Made by a program: the position numbers and the translations under genes. DNA of 6,335 nt, taken from NCBI GenBank assembly GCA_023229045.1, contig JALOAB010000131.1, positions 1-6,335 of the forward strand, read 5' to 3'. Positions within the stretch are counted from its first letter, which is position 1. Each line of letters starts with the position of its first letter. Below are positions 1-6,160 of this stretch, piece after piece. The notes under the pieces were generated by a model. That model was given only the letters and a program-made list of their open reading frames with translations, was not told the DNA's origin and made no database searches. The DNA comes from Fidelibacterota bacterium (GTDB taxonomy: Bacteria > Fidelibacterota > UBA2242).

Positions 1-2
1 GG

Positions 3-149
3 GATACTGAAAATTACAAACTGTGGCATAAAGATCATATCGCATGCTATTGGAAAAAAGGTAAGGATTTTTCACCGGATTCGGTACTTAAGACAGAAAA
101 ATATATTCACAGATCACAATCAGGAGATCATAATGGAATCATACGTTAA
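3..149 (+). CDS. Possible 3' end of an unrecognised upstream gene (partial)
   Basis: This frame is open from the left edge and ends at TAA 147-149, giving 48 residues. The composition looks protein-like, with several Trp, Tyr and His in the first part (for example YKLWHKDHIACYW) and a run reading GKDFSPDSVLKTEKYIHRS. I do not recognise a family. The end overlaps the following hydrolase gene by 17 bases, and the ribosome binding site of that gene would lie inside this frame, which is a common translationally coupled arrangement. A caveat is that the hydrolase's own frame is also open back to base 1, so a 49-codon open frame in this AT-rich stretch could arise by chance. No start codon is visible because the gene would begin outside the window. 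Confidence 0.4.
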   Translation, partial: DTENYKLWHKDHIACYWKKGKDFSPDSVLKTEKYIHRSQSGDHNGIIR

Positions 150-789
150 ACCCGAAACTCTTGAAACAAATACCAGGGATTGGCTAAAGCAGATCGCACC
201 TTTTAACCAGCATCAGATGCTACTTAATAAAGAAAAAGCCGCGCTCCTGGTAATTGATATGCAGAGATTTTTCCTGGATCCGAATTCTCCGACATTTACT
301 TGTGGAGGGCTGGCGATTCTACCGACATTGAAGCGACTCATTGCGGCTTTTCGCGCGGCAGGTCGTCCCGTTATTTACACCCGGCACGTGCATCATCCCG
401 ACCGGCTGGATGCCGGTATCATGGGATGGTGGTGGGAAGGCATGTGTCTGGAAGGCAGTGCGGAAAGTGAGGTCCATGCTGACCTTGCGCCGCTGCCGAA
501 TGAAAAAGTTATTCTCAAGCATCGCTATTCGACATTCTACAATACCGATCTGGAAACCATTCTGCGATGCCTCAAGATAGAAGACCTTGTGATATCCGGC
601 ATTATGACCAATATGTGTTGTGAATCCACCGCCCGTGACGCTTATTATCGGGATTATCGGGTCTTCTTCCTGGCTGACGGCACTGGCAGTATCAATGAAG
701 AGATGCATCTGGCTAGTTTGCTCAATCTCGCTTTCGGATTTGCATTTGTCACAACCGCCGACGCGGTGAGCCAACAGCTTCAGAAATGA
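133..789 (+). CDS. Isochorismatase-family cysteine hydrolase
   Basis: This 218-residue protein has the length and motif order of the isochorismatase-like hydrolase superfamily (isochorismatases, nicotinamidases, N-carbamoyl amidases, ureidoacrylate hydrolases). Visible motifs are LLVIDMQRFFLDP with catalytic Asp42, VILKHRYSTF with catalytic Lys129, and GIMTNMCCESTARDA, where Cys162 aligns with the nucleophile; Cys163 is a second, adjacent Cys. The GIMT segment is where the family has its conserved cis-peptide. No signal peptide is seen, so it should be cytoplasmic. The start is the ATG at 133, supported by AGGAGA at 122-127 with 5-nt spacing. The frame upstream of 133 is also open, but no better start is supported. 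The family is secure, but the substrate cannot be read from the sequence: the C-terminal carrier domain of EntB-type proteins is absent and no siderophore or NAD genes are nearby. Confidence 0.93.
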   Translation: MESYVKPETLETNTRDWLKQIAPFNQHQMLLNKEKAALLVIDMQRFFLDPNSPTFTCGGLAILPTLKRLIAAFRAAGRPVIYTRHVHHPDRLDAGIMGWWWEGMCLEGSAESEVHADLAPLPNEKVILKHRYSTFYNTDLETILRCLKIEDLVISGIMTNMCCESTARDAYYRDYRVFFLADGTGSINEEMHLASLLNLAFGFAFVTTADAVSQQLQK

Positions 790-790
790 A

Positions 791-806
791 GGAGTCAGGT
801 GACTTC
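791..806 (+). terminator. Hairpin directly after the hydrolase stop codon
   Basis: The arms GGAGTCA (791-797) and TGACTTC (800-806) pair over seven positions with one G-T wobble, beginning two bases after the stop codon. The formal loop is only two bases, so the innermost A-T pair would have to open to give a four-base loop. No T-run follows immediately. It may be a weak terminator or an mRNA 3'-end stabiliser; the position is suggestive but the structure is small. Confidence 0.3.
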
Positions 807-816
807 ACCATGAACT

Positions 817-845
817 AATTTTGCCTTGCGCTTTCGGCAATAATT
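817..845 (+). terminator. Second hairpin downstream of the hydrolase gene
   Basis: AATT-TTGCC (817-825) pairs with GGCAA-T-AATT (836-845), giving nine base pairs with one bulged T and a ten-base loop. It lies 28 bases after the hydrolase stop and before the recombinase remnant. T-rich sequence lies on the 5' arm rather than after the stem, so it is not a canonical intrinsic terminator in the plus direction. The near-symmetric AT arms mean it could act in either direction. A TTG at 821 that would extend the downstream frame lies inside this stem, which argues against its use as a start. Confidence 0.33.
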
Positions 846-910
846 ATGTATCATTAAATCGTTATGGCTCTGGAAAAGATTGCGAAGTTTGCTTATTGGG
901 GGGAATTGAG

Positions 911-1159
911 GTGAATGCGGTTACCGGATTATCTGAAACACTCCAGCAAGAGATGCGCCTGCGAAATTACAGCACAAAAACTATAAAAGCCTATATAAGA
1001 AACATGTACTCTAAATGGCGTATAGCCCATCCAAAACAGGTTGATATACGAAACAAGATTGCGCATATCCAATAGTTAATTGCCAACCCTAGTCCTAAGT
1101 CATTCAACAATTCCTATCTCTAATTCTTAGTTTACTTCATTTGGAATAGCTCGATTATG
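911..1159 (+). pseudogene. Eroded Xer-like tyrosine recombinase, N-terminal core-binding region only
   Basis: From a GTG at 911 the frame reads LSETLQQEMRLRNYSTKTIKAY and then a segment ending VDIRNKIAHIQ. This is the pattern of the SAM-like core-binding domain of XerC/XerD/phage integrases (ExRLRNYSxxTIKAY followed by DIRNYIxHL). An in-frame TAG (1073-1075) stops it after 54 residues. Reading past it in the same frame gives LIANPSPKSFNNSYL, which matches the next family helix (SPSTxNQAxxAL), then a second stop (TAA 1121-1123) and FLVYFIWN, which resembles the helix after that. Similarity in one frame across two stops indicates point-mutation decay plus loss of the whole C-terminal catalytic domain (Arg, His and Tyr). 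The linker between the first two helices also looks shortened. The GTG follows a G-rich stretch and GAG, a plausible former ribosome binding site; the frame is also open upstream to a TTG at 821. If expressed, only 54 residues (911-1075) would be made. It lacks the RHPxxMG signature typical of integron IntI, so a Xer/phage-type parent is likelier. Confidence 0.62.
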
Positions 1160-1267
1160 TAATTGACACACATAATAAGGTAGCAACAACCAGGGCGAAA
1201 TAAATCAGCCGGATCTCTCAATTGAACGTTATCATTAAAATAATCTAAATTATGCCGGAGAAAAAAT
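1160..1267 (+). promoter_or_regulatory. AT-rich spacer with a possible promoter for the fusion gene
   Basis: This non-coding stretch lies between the recombinase remnant and the TTG start at 1268. The best sigma70-like pair I see is TTGAAC (1222-1227) and TAAATT (1246-1251) with an 18-base spacer. It would start transcription only about ten bases before the gene, at the GGAG ribosome binding site. A perfect TTGACA hexamer at 1163-1168 has no acceptable -10 element at 16-18 bases. No tRNA, attachment-site repeat or clear terminator is seen here. The promoter assignment is weak because AT-rich DNA yields such matches by chance. Confidence 0.25.
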
Positions 1268-2584
1268 TTGAAACTTAAAGAACTGCTCGTCGTAATTCCG
1301 CATAGCGGGTTGGTCATCCCCAAAGAAATCGACCCGGATTCGTTATCCGACCGATTCCCGGAATTGATCAGGAATGTGGATTGGTACACTAATTATCTGT
1401 ATGATTTTCGTGACATTCTGGCCAATAAGATGGTCACCTTCCCCTATTGCAGTATTCTGCTCGAAGCCAATCGCCATCCGGACATTATCGAAGACTGTGT
1501 GCCACTCAAAGATACCTTCGGTCTTTCGGTTTACAAACGCAATCGCAAACCCAGCGACCATCTTCGTAAAAATCTCTCGGATAAATACCTGGCTCCTTTT
1601 AACAAATCCATCGAGAAAAATATTTTAGCCGGCGCCGATTTTTTGCTCGATGGTCATTCGACTATCAGCGCCCGGGGAGTGAGTAAGAACCAGATCGAGC
1701 TGATGAACTTTCAACATTCAAAGCTGGATGGCGGTCCGGTTTATTTTTGCCCGCCGATCATTATCGAAACCTATGCCGAGGAATTGAGAAAACGTCTGCC
1801 GGATATAAAGATAACGGTCAATCAATCGGAATATTTTAACGTTTACGGTCACATCTGCGCCCAGCATTCGGTGAACGCCCTGAGTCGCATCGGCAAGCGC
1901 GTTCCGGCCTTGCTCCAGGAAACCAATCACGGGCTGTATCTGAATTCAGACGGATGCCCAAATCTCTACGCCATTGAGCGATTGCGCCGCGCCTTTGCCG
2001 AATCGCTCTACCATGCTCTGATCAAAGTCTGGAAAATCGATCAGGGCGGCAAAATCCTGAACGTCCCGATCACCCGTCAGACTTTTGATTATGACTGCGG
2101 CGCCAAAGCCCTCCAAACCTTACTGGCGTATTACGGAGTGGATATTCGTGAAGATTCATTATTGAAGGAATTGAATGTATCAAAAATCGACGGTAGCAGT
2201 ATTGAATCGATCGTGAAATTCGTAAAACGTATCGGTTTCGACGTCGAAGTCCGGCAAAAAATGACGATTGATGACATTAAACATAGCATTGACGAAAACC
2301 ATCCAGTTCTGGTCCTGCTTCAAGCCTGGGCTGACCAACCGCTGACCGCGGAGCAATGGCGTCACACTGACACCGAAGGACACTACGCTATTGCCATCGG
2401 TTACGGTAAAGATCGTATCATATTCGAAGACCCGTCCTCAATCTATCGAACCTGGCTAAAAACCAGCGAATTTCTCGACAGATGGCATGACAAAGACCCG
2501 CAAACCGGCAAGAAGATTTCACAATTCGGTCTGATTTTGTTTGGTCGGGAATCGATTGCCGGCAATCTTCAACATATGAGTTGA
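1268..2584 (+). CDS. N-formylglutamate amidohydrolase-like domain fused to a C39-like cysteine peptidase domain
   Basis: This 438-residue protein has two apparent hydrolase domains. Residues 1-255 resemble the N-formylglutamate amidohydrolase family (PF05013 type): VVIPHSGLVIP near the N-terminus (His12), EANRHP (67-71), LLDGHSTIS (Asp128, His130) and LLQETNHGLY (Glu218). Residues 263-430 are C39-like papain-fold: NVPITRQTFDYDCGAKAL places Gln271 six residues before Cys277, as expected for an oxyanion-hole Gln and nucleophile; GHYAIAIGYG gives His372 and IIFEDPSS gives Asp388. Each domain is near its usual stand-alone length. No signal peptide or membrane segment is visible, and no ABC transporter domain as in bacteriocin-exporting C39 proteins, so it is probably cytoplasmic. 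The start is TTG 1268, with GGAG at 1257-1260 and 7-nt spacing; no in-frame ATG comes earlier. Its stop abuts the flavodoxin/ferredoxin gene. The substrates are unknown, and the amidohydrolase assignment is less certain than the C39 assignment. Confidence 0.85.
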   Translation: MKLKELLVVIPHSGLVIPKEIDPDSLSDRFPELIRNVDWYTNYLYDFRDILANKMVTFPYCSILLEANRHPDIIEDCVPLKDTFGLSVYKRNRKPSDHLRKNLSDKYLAPFNKSIEKNILAGADFLLDGHSTISARGVSKNQIELMNFQHSKLDGGPVYFCPPIIIETYAEELRKRLPDIKITVNQSEYFNVYGHICAQHSVNALSRIGKRVPALLQETNHGLYLNSDGCPNLYAIERLRRAFAESLYHALIKVWKIDQGGKILNVPITRQTFDYDCGAKALQTLLAYYGVDIREDSLLKELNVSKIDGSSIESIVKFVKRIGFDVEVRQKMTIDDIKHSIDENHPVLVLLQAWADQPLTAEQWRHTDTEGHYAIAIGYGKDRIIFEDPSSIYRTWLKTSEFLDRWHDKDPQTGKKISQFGLILFGRESIAGNLQHMS

Positions 2585-2607
2585 CCGAAAAACCCGAAAT
2601 ATTTATA

Positions 2608-3501
2608 ATGAGTACTGAAATTTATTATTTTTCCGGAACGGGCAATTCACTGGTAGTAGCCAGGCGTCTGGCTGAAAAAACGCAGGGCAAATTGATTGCA
2701 ATCGCATCCGTCATTGAGCAAGAAAGTATTAGAACAAATGCCGACCGGATCGGAATCGTATTCCCCTCCTATCTGGCTCATCTGTATGGTATTCCGTTGA
2801 TTGTCGAGCGGTTTGTAAAGAAACTCCGTTATGCGGACTCTCAATATATTTTTGCGGTGTGCACCTGCGGCGGTTATCAAAGTGTCAATGCTCTGCCCAC
2901 TTTAAAAAATTTGGCGCGGCTCATCAAAAATGCGGGCGGGAAACTCTCTGCCCAATTTTCAGTCCGGCTTCCGATGAATAACCTGGATTATGATCACATC
3001 CCGGTTCCCATCAGCACCGATCAGGAAAAAATGTTCGAAATCGCGCAACGTAAAATCGAGAGCATCAGCCGGCGCATACTCAGGCGCAAAAGAGACAAAC
3101 ACCGAATCGCCAAATCATTGTTCAATCTTTTAATGTCTCCGATGTACTATTTAATGCGAAAGCCTTGCGTCACTGCTTTGATTAAATACGCCAAAGAACC
3201 GCAAGATTCGAAACTCACTTTCCGTGAATTAATACCATTGTCCGATAACAGTATTTACGTTGATGAAAAATGTAACGGCTGTGCGGTTTGTACGCGGGTT
3301 TGTCCGGTTAATAATATAAAAATGGTCAATAAAAAACCGGTCTGGCAGAATCATTGTGAAATGTGCCTCGCCTGTGCCGAATGGTGCCCTGAAAAAGCGA
3401 TCCATCACTGGAGTCGGGCTGACGGTATCCGTTACCATCACCCGGCGGTGAAAATTGCCGAGATGCTCCGCCAATCTAATTCCGGATTTACTAATTTGTG
3501 A
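2608..3501 (+). CDS. EFR1-type flavodoxin / 2[4Fe-4S] ferredoxin fusion
   Basis: Residues 1-150 form a flavodoxin-like domain that opens with STEIYYFSGTGNSLVVARRL, where SGTGNS is the FMN-phosphate loop; later strands include GIVFPSYLAHLYGIP and FAVCTCGGYQS. A basic helical linker with a hydrophobic patch (LFNLLMSPMYYLM) leads to a bacterial-type ferredoxin domain. This has two CxxCxxCxxxCP motifs, Cys222/225/228/232 and Cys250/253/256/260, enough for two [4Fe-4S] clusters. The protein should pass electrons between FMN and iron-sulfur centres in the cytoplasm; its partner is unknown, as for the family generally. I chose ATG 2608 because family members begin right at the first flavodoxin strand. 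A TTG at 2581 overlaps the upstream stop codon (TTGA) and would add nine residues. Neither start has a good ribosome binding site, so reinitiation coupled to the upstream gene is plausible. The length of 297 residues is slightly longer than typical members. Confidence 0.9.
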   Translation: MSTEIYYFSGTGNSLVVARRLAEKTQGKLIAIASVIEQESIRTNADRIGIVFPSYLAHLYGIPLIVERFVKKLRYADSQYIFAVCTCGGYQSVNALPTLKNLARLIKNAGGKLSAQFSVRLPMNNLDYDHIPVPISTDQEKMFEIAQRKIESISRRILRRKRDKHRIAKSLFNLLMSPMYYLMRKPCVTALIKYAKEPQDSKLTFRELIPLSDNSIYVDEKCNGCAVCTRVCPVNNIKMVNKKPVWQNHCEMCLACAEWCPEKAIHHWSRADGIRYHHPAVKIAEMLRQSNSGFTNL

Positions 3502-3539
3502 CAACCGTCAATGGATATATTTTCGAACCGGGAAACAGC

Positions 3540-3571
3540 TTGAAAATGATTTTATAATCGATAAAGATTAT
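3540..3571 (+). promoter_or_regulatory. Inverted repeat and possible promoter upstream of the lipoprotein gene
   Basis: ATAATC (3554-3559) and GATTAT (3566-3571) form a perfect six-base inverted repeat separated by six bases. It overlaps a perfect TATAAT hexamer (3553-3558), which has no recognisable -35 element at 16-18 bases. A TTGAAA at 3540-3545 is only seven bases from that TATAAT, but is 16 bases from TAAAGA (3562-3567). The spacer is 137 bases after the previous gene, so a separate promoter and a small operator are reasonable, but no regulator is identifiable and the stretch is AT-rich. Confidence 0.25.
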
Positions 3572-3638
3572 GTCGTTCTTTGATTAATAAATTCAACCAT
3601 GCAATTCTTTAATGTAATCTTTTTGGAGGAGAGTTAAC

Positions 3639-4130
3639 ATGCGAAACAAAATCAGTTTGATAGTTTTATTGACAGTTACCCTTTTCATTTTAGGTTGCCT
3701 GAACGATGACGACAATCCGACTGCGCCGACGATTGTAGCAACCGAGGAGTGGGGGTTTATCATGGATAATGACTCCGCAAATCATGGCGAGGCGACCCTT
3801 GAGAAAAAATCGGATGGAAGCATCTCAACGAATGCCGTCTGGAATTTTGTACAAGATGGCTATAACGTCGAGTGTCCGGTTGAAAGTGGTGAAGTAATCG
3901 TGAATGGCGATTCTATTTTAGTTACTGCGCAAGGGATTGCAACGAATTCAAACCCTAACATTCCAGCCGGATATAACACCTCGCCTTTTACTATTAATAT
4001 AATAGGCTACGCTAACGATGGTCAATCTCACGGCGATTGGGGTATTGGTTTCTCAACCTATGGCTGGCCGCAAACCTTACAGGGTACATATACTGCAACG
4101 CGGAAAAGCGGCGCCGGTGTGACAAATTAG
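3639..4130 (+). CDS. Small lipoprotein of unknown function
   Basis: The 163-residue product begins with a lipoprotein signal: charged MRNK, a hydrophobic core, and LFILGC with the lipidated Cys at 20. The mature start LNDDDNPTAPT is an Asp-rich, Pro/Thr linker typical of lipoproteins tethered to an envelope membrane. The remaining 130 or so residues alternate in a beta-strand-like way, with many Gly, Asn and Trp (EEWGF, GDWGIGF, YGWPQ) and end in GTYTATRKSG. Only one Cys remains after the lipidated one, so no disulfide is predicted. A small beta-barrel or beta-sandwich is likely, but I do not recognise a family. The start is secured by GGAGGAGAG at 3625-3633, the strongest ribosome binding site in the window. 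The DUF3795 gene follows 51 bases after the stop and could share the transcript. Confidence 0.83.
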   Translation: MRNKISLIVLLTVTLFILGCLNDDDNPTAPTIVATEEWGFIMDNDSANHGEATLEKKSDGSISTNAVWNFVQDGYNVECPVESGEVIVNGDSILVTAQGIATNSNPNIPAGYNTSPFTINIIGYANDGQSHGDWGIGFSTYGWPQTLQGTYTATRKSGAGVTN

Positions 4131-4181
4131 CCTCGTCCAATAAAAAGCAATTAATCCCCGACAATCTAAGGAGATTGCATC

Positions 4182-5159
4182 ATGATAGACCAATTAGCCA
4201 AATGCGGCTGTGACTGTCTCAATTGCCCGACTTATAAAGAAAATATCCTGGCGATGGATTCGCGTGAAAAATGCAGTGCCGGTTGGAGTAAATACCTGAA
4301 TATCAAGCTGAGCCCCGAAAAATTGAGAGCCTGTGATGGATGTTCAATCCCGGATTCGGAAAGGAAAACCTATTATCTGAATTGTAAAATCCGACAATGC
4401 GCCATGATTAACGAGATTGAAAATTGCGCTTACTGTAGAATTTTTCCCTGCGATGAACTGCTGAAAGTCCACAGTGTGCAGACGATTACCAACCGGGCAG
4501 AATTCACCCGCCAGACCGGACGCCAAATTTCCGAGGAAGATTACAATTTCTTTATCGAGCCTTATGCCGGACTTCAGCATCTGAATAAAATCAGCAAAAC
4601 AATATCCGACGACAAGATAAAGGATTACAAAAAATTCACTAATAAGGTAAAAACAGCCCGCTTTGACAACTCCGTAAGTAATCCGGAAACTCTCAGGAAA
4701 ATCCATTCGCTTCTGGCGGGTATAGGAATCGAATCGGAAATTCCCTTTGCCAGACTGCGTGCCATTGAGAAAAATCGGGAACAAATCATGAAAATTTTGT
4801 GGGCGGCTGGCAGTCGCGGTACTCTTCTAGAAAAGGATGGGGTCGTGGAATTAGATAGTCTGACCTTTTTATCTCAGGAGATCAGCTGTATGTATTCAGG
4901 GTTGCTTGACTATTTTACTGAACTGAAAAAATATGATGTTCATTGTGAAATCACTCCGCTGGTCGAAAAAGGCTGGCTGACTCCGATGGGCGCGCTCCGT
5001 AAAACCGGCTGGAAATTCAGACTTAAATTCGGCGAGACGCTGAATGGAACCGCCACTCTGGTAATATTTCTTGAATATGCCCGAAAACTGCAAGCCAGAT
5101 TCGACAATAAAGCTTTTAAGCTATTCAAAATAGCAGACCTGAGCGTTATGAATGATTGA
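4182..5159 (+). CDS. DUF3795 Cys-rich protein with long C-terminal extension
   Basis: The first 90 or so residues carry twelve cysteines in the DUF3795 pattern: CGCDCLNCP (Cys8, 10, 12, 15), Cys31, CDGC (51, 54), LNCKIRQCA (68, 73) and NCAYCRIFPC (82, 85, 90). Such an arrangement could bind zinc or an iron-sulfur cluster; the family's function is not established to my knowledge. Residues 100-325 are a mostly helical region I do not recognise, with a late segment reading KTGWKFRLKFGETLNGTATL that looks like beta strands. Proteins that consist of the DUF3795 domain alone are much shorter, so at 325 residues this is an extended form. No signal peptide or membrane segment is seen. The ATG is preceded by AAGGAGA at 4168-4174, a good ribosome binding site. 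The lipoprotein gene lies 51 bases upstream with no terminator visible between them. Confidence 0.85.
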   Translation: MIDQLAKCGCDCLNCPTYKENILAMDSREKCSAGWSKYLNIKLSPEKLRACDGCSIPDSERKTYYLNCKIRQCAMINEIENCAYCRIFPCDELLKVHSVQTITNRAEFTRQTGRQISEEDYNFFIEPYAGLQHLNKISKTISDDKIKDYKKFTNKVKTARFDNSVSNPETLRKIHSLLAGIGIESEIPFARLRAIEKNREQIMKILWAAGSRGTLLEKDGVVELDSLTFLSQEISCMYSGLLDYFTELKKYDVHCEITPLVEKGWLTPMGALRKTGWKFRLKFGETLNGTATLVIFLEYARKLQARFDNKAFKLFKIADLSVMND

Positions 5160-5329
5160 TGCTTTGGATTCTATTACCTGAAAGCGACATCGGAGTTTGT
5201 AACCCGTTTTAGCAAGGTGTGTCTAAACAGCGGCTTTGCTATTTGAGGAACGAACAACAGACCAACTTCACCAACTATCCATGAAACTACTTGTTAAATC
5301 TTTTTATTACCTCTAAGATTATACCCAGT
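5160..5329 (+). promoter_or_regulatory. Spacer with imperfect hairpin and possible beta-lactamase promoter
   Basis: This non-coding stretch separates the DUF3795 gene from the beta-lactamase gene. It holds TAGCAA (5210-5215) and TTGCTA (5236-5241), an inverted repeat with a 20-base loop, and inside it a competing GTTTTAG/CTAAAC pair (5206-5212 and 5223-5228). The best promoter-like pair is TTGTTA (5291-5296) and TAAGAT (5314-5319) with a 17-base spacer. It would give a very short 5' leader before ATG 5330, consistent with the lack of a Shine-Dalgarno sequence there. No convincing intrinsic terminator for the upstream gene is seen. Confidence 0.28.
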
Positions 5330-6121
5330 ATGAAAAATATTTGCTTAATAATTGCAATTGGTTTGAGCTCACAATTGGGATTTTCTCAAAAAGTAACTGA
5401 GATAAATTTCCAGGCTCAGTTCGACCGGCATGGCGTTGTCGGGTGTTTTATTTTATATGATCAGCAGAAGGAAGAATTTATTTCGCATAATGCCAGTCGT
5501 TGCGATTCGGGCTATATTCCGGCTTCAACTTTTAAAATTCCACATTCATTGATCGCCCTGGAAGAAGGTCTGGTCCCGGATGCCGACCAGATTATAAAAT
5601 GGAACGGACATGTATGGCCTCACCAAGCCTGGAATCAGGATCAGACTTTAGCAACCGCCGTGAAATACTCGTGTGTCTGGGTCTTTAGCGGCTTTGCCGA
5701 ACAGCTCGGAACAGATAAATATTATGATTATGTCAGAAAATTCGACTATGGCAATCAGGATCTGACCGGTCCGCCCTCCCGTTTTTGGTTGACCGGTTCG
5801 TTCAGAATGAGCGCCCATCAGCAGATCGATTTTTTACGAAAATTCTACTTTTATGAATTGCCGGTAGCAAAACGTTCTATTGATATTGTCAAAGAAATTA
5901 TAATTCTGGAACAGACTGACTCATATACATTGAGCGGCAAGACCGGCGGCTCTAAAATAAATAATACGGAATATATCATGTGGCTGGTAGGATATGTCGA
6001 GAAAAATCATAATGTGTACTTCTTCGTTACCAATTTTACCACCACCGATTATTCCGCAAAGAGCGAAGCGCGATACGCACTGACCAGAGATATTTTGAGA
6101 GAACTGAAACTAATCGAATGA
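5330..6121 (+). CDS. Class D (OXA-type) beta-lactamase
   Basis: This serine beta-lactamase is 263 residues, the usual class D length. All family motifs are present: PASTFKIPHS with nucleophile Ser66 and Lys69 (the Lys that is normally carboxylated), YSCVWVF with the SxV motif at 114-116, FDYGN with YGN at 140-142, and SGKTGGS with KTG at 204-206. Supporting segments are FWLTGSFRMSAHQQIDFLRK and the following MWLVGYVEKNHNVYFFVTN. A signal peptide (MKN, hydrophobic core, cleavage near GFS-QK at 19/20) exports it to the periplasm, where it would acylate and hydrolyse beta-lactams. I chose ATG 5330 because the signal peptide begins there. A TTG at 5291 would add 13 residues in front of it. Neither has a good ribosome binding site. 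The protein looks intact, but spectrum and actual resistance cannot be inferred, and it is too divergent for me to name an OXA type. No LysR-type or BlaR-type regulator is in the window. Confidence 0.95.
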   Translation: MKNICLIIAIGLSSQLGFSQKVTEINFQAQFDRHGVVGCFILYDQQKEEFISHNASRCDSGYIPASTFKIPHSLIALEEGLVPDADQIIKWNGHVWPHQAWNQDQTLATAVKYSCVWVFSGFAEQLGTDKYYDYVRKFDYGNQDLTGPPSRFWLTGSFRMSAHQQIDFLRKFYFYELPVAKRSIDIVKEIIILEQTDSYTLSGKTGGSKINNTEYIMWLVGYVEKNHNVYFFVTNFTTTDYSAKSEARYALTRDILRELKLIE

Positions 6122-6160
6122 AAAATCAATAACCATTAAACCTCGATACAGGAAATACTT

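Noticed and set aside
319..774. 151-codon minus-strand reading frame opposite the hydrolase gene
   Set aside because: The plus-strand protein has an intact catalytic triad; the antisense frame has no family features.
821..910. TTG start at 821 for the recombinase frame
   Set aside because: The extra 30 residues do not resemble the family, the TTG lies inside a hairpin, and GTG 911 has a better upstream G-rich context.
1163..1191. Promoter based on the perfect TTGACA at 1163
   Set aside because: No -10-like hexamer is found at 16-18 bases; the sequence at that distance is ACAACC.
1218..1240. GAACGTTATC read as a cassette core site next to the integrase remnant
   Set aside because: GTTATCA does not fit GTTRRRY, there is no complementary partner site, and the recombinase looks Xer-like rather than IntI.
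1132..1389. 85-codon minus-strand reading frame across the start of the fusion gene
   Set aside because: It overlaps the well-supported amidohydrolase domain on the other strand, has no ribosome binding site or family resemblance, and is probably a shadow.
4344..4784. 146-codon minus-strand reading frame inside the DUF3795 gene
   Set aside because: It is fully contained in a gene with clear motifs and a strong ribosome binding site, and its translation shows no recognisable motif.
5200..5262. Possible integron attC site in the imperfect hairpin before the beta-lactamase
   Set aside because: The TAGCAA/TTGCTA and GTTTTAG/CTAAAC pairs do not supply the GTTRRRY and RYYYAAC core sites in the right order, and no similar structure recurs in the other spacers.
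5281..5316. Eleven-codon leader peptide before the beta-lactamase
   Set aside because: There is no ribosome binding site, no attenuator-like pairing or codon bias, and such short frames are common by chance.
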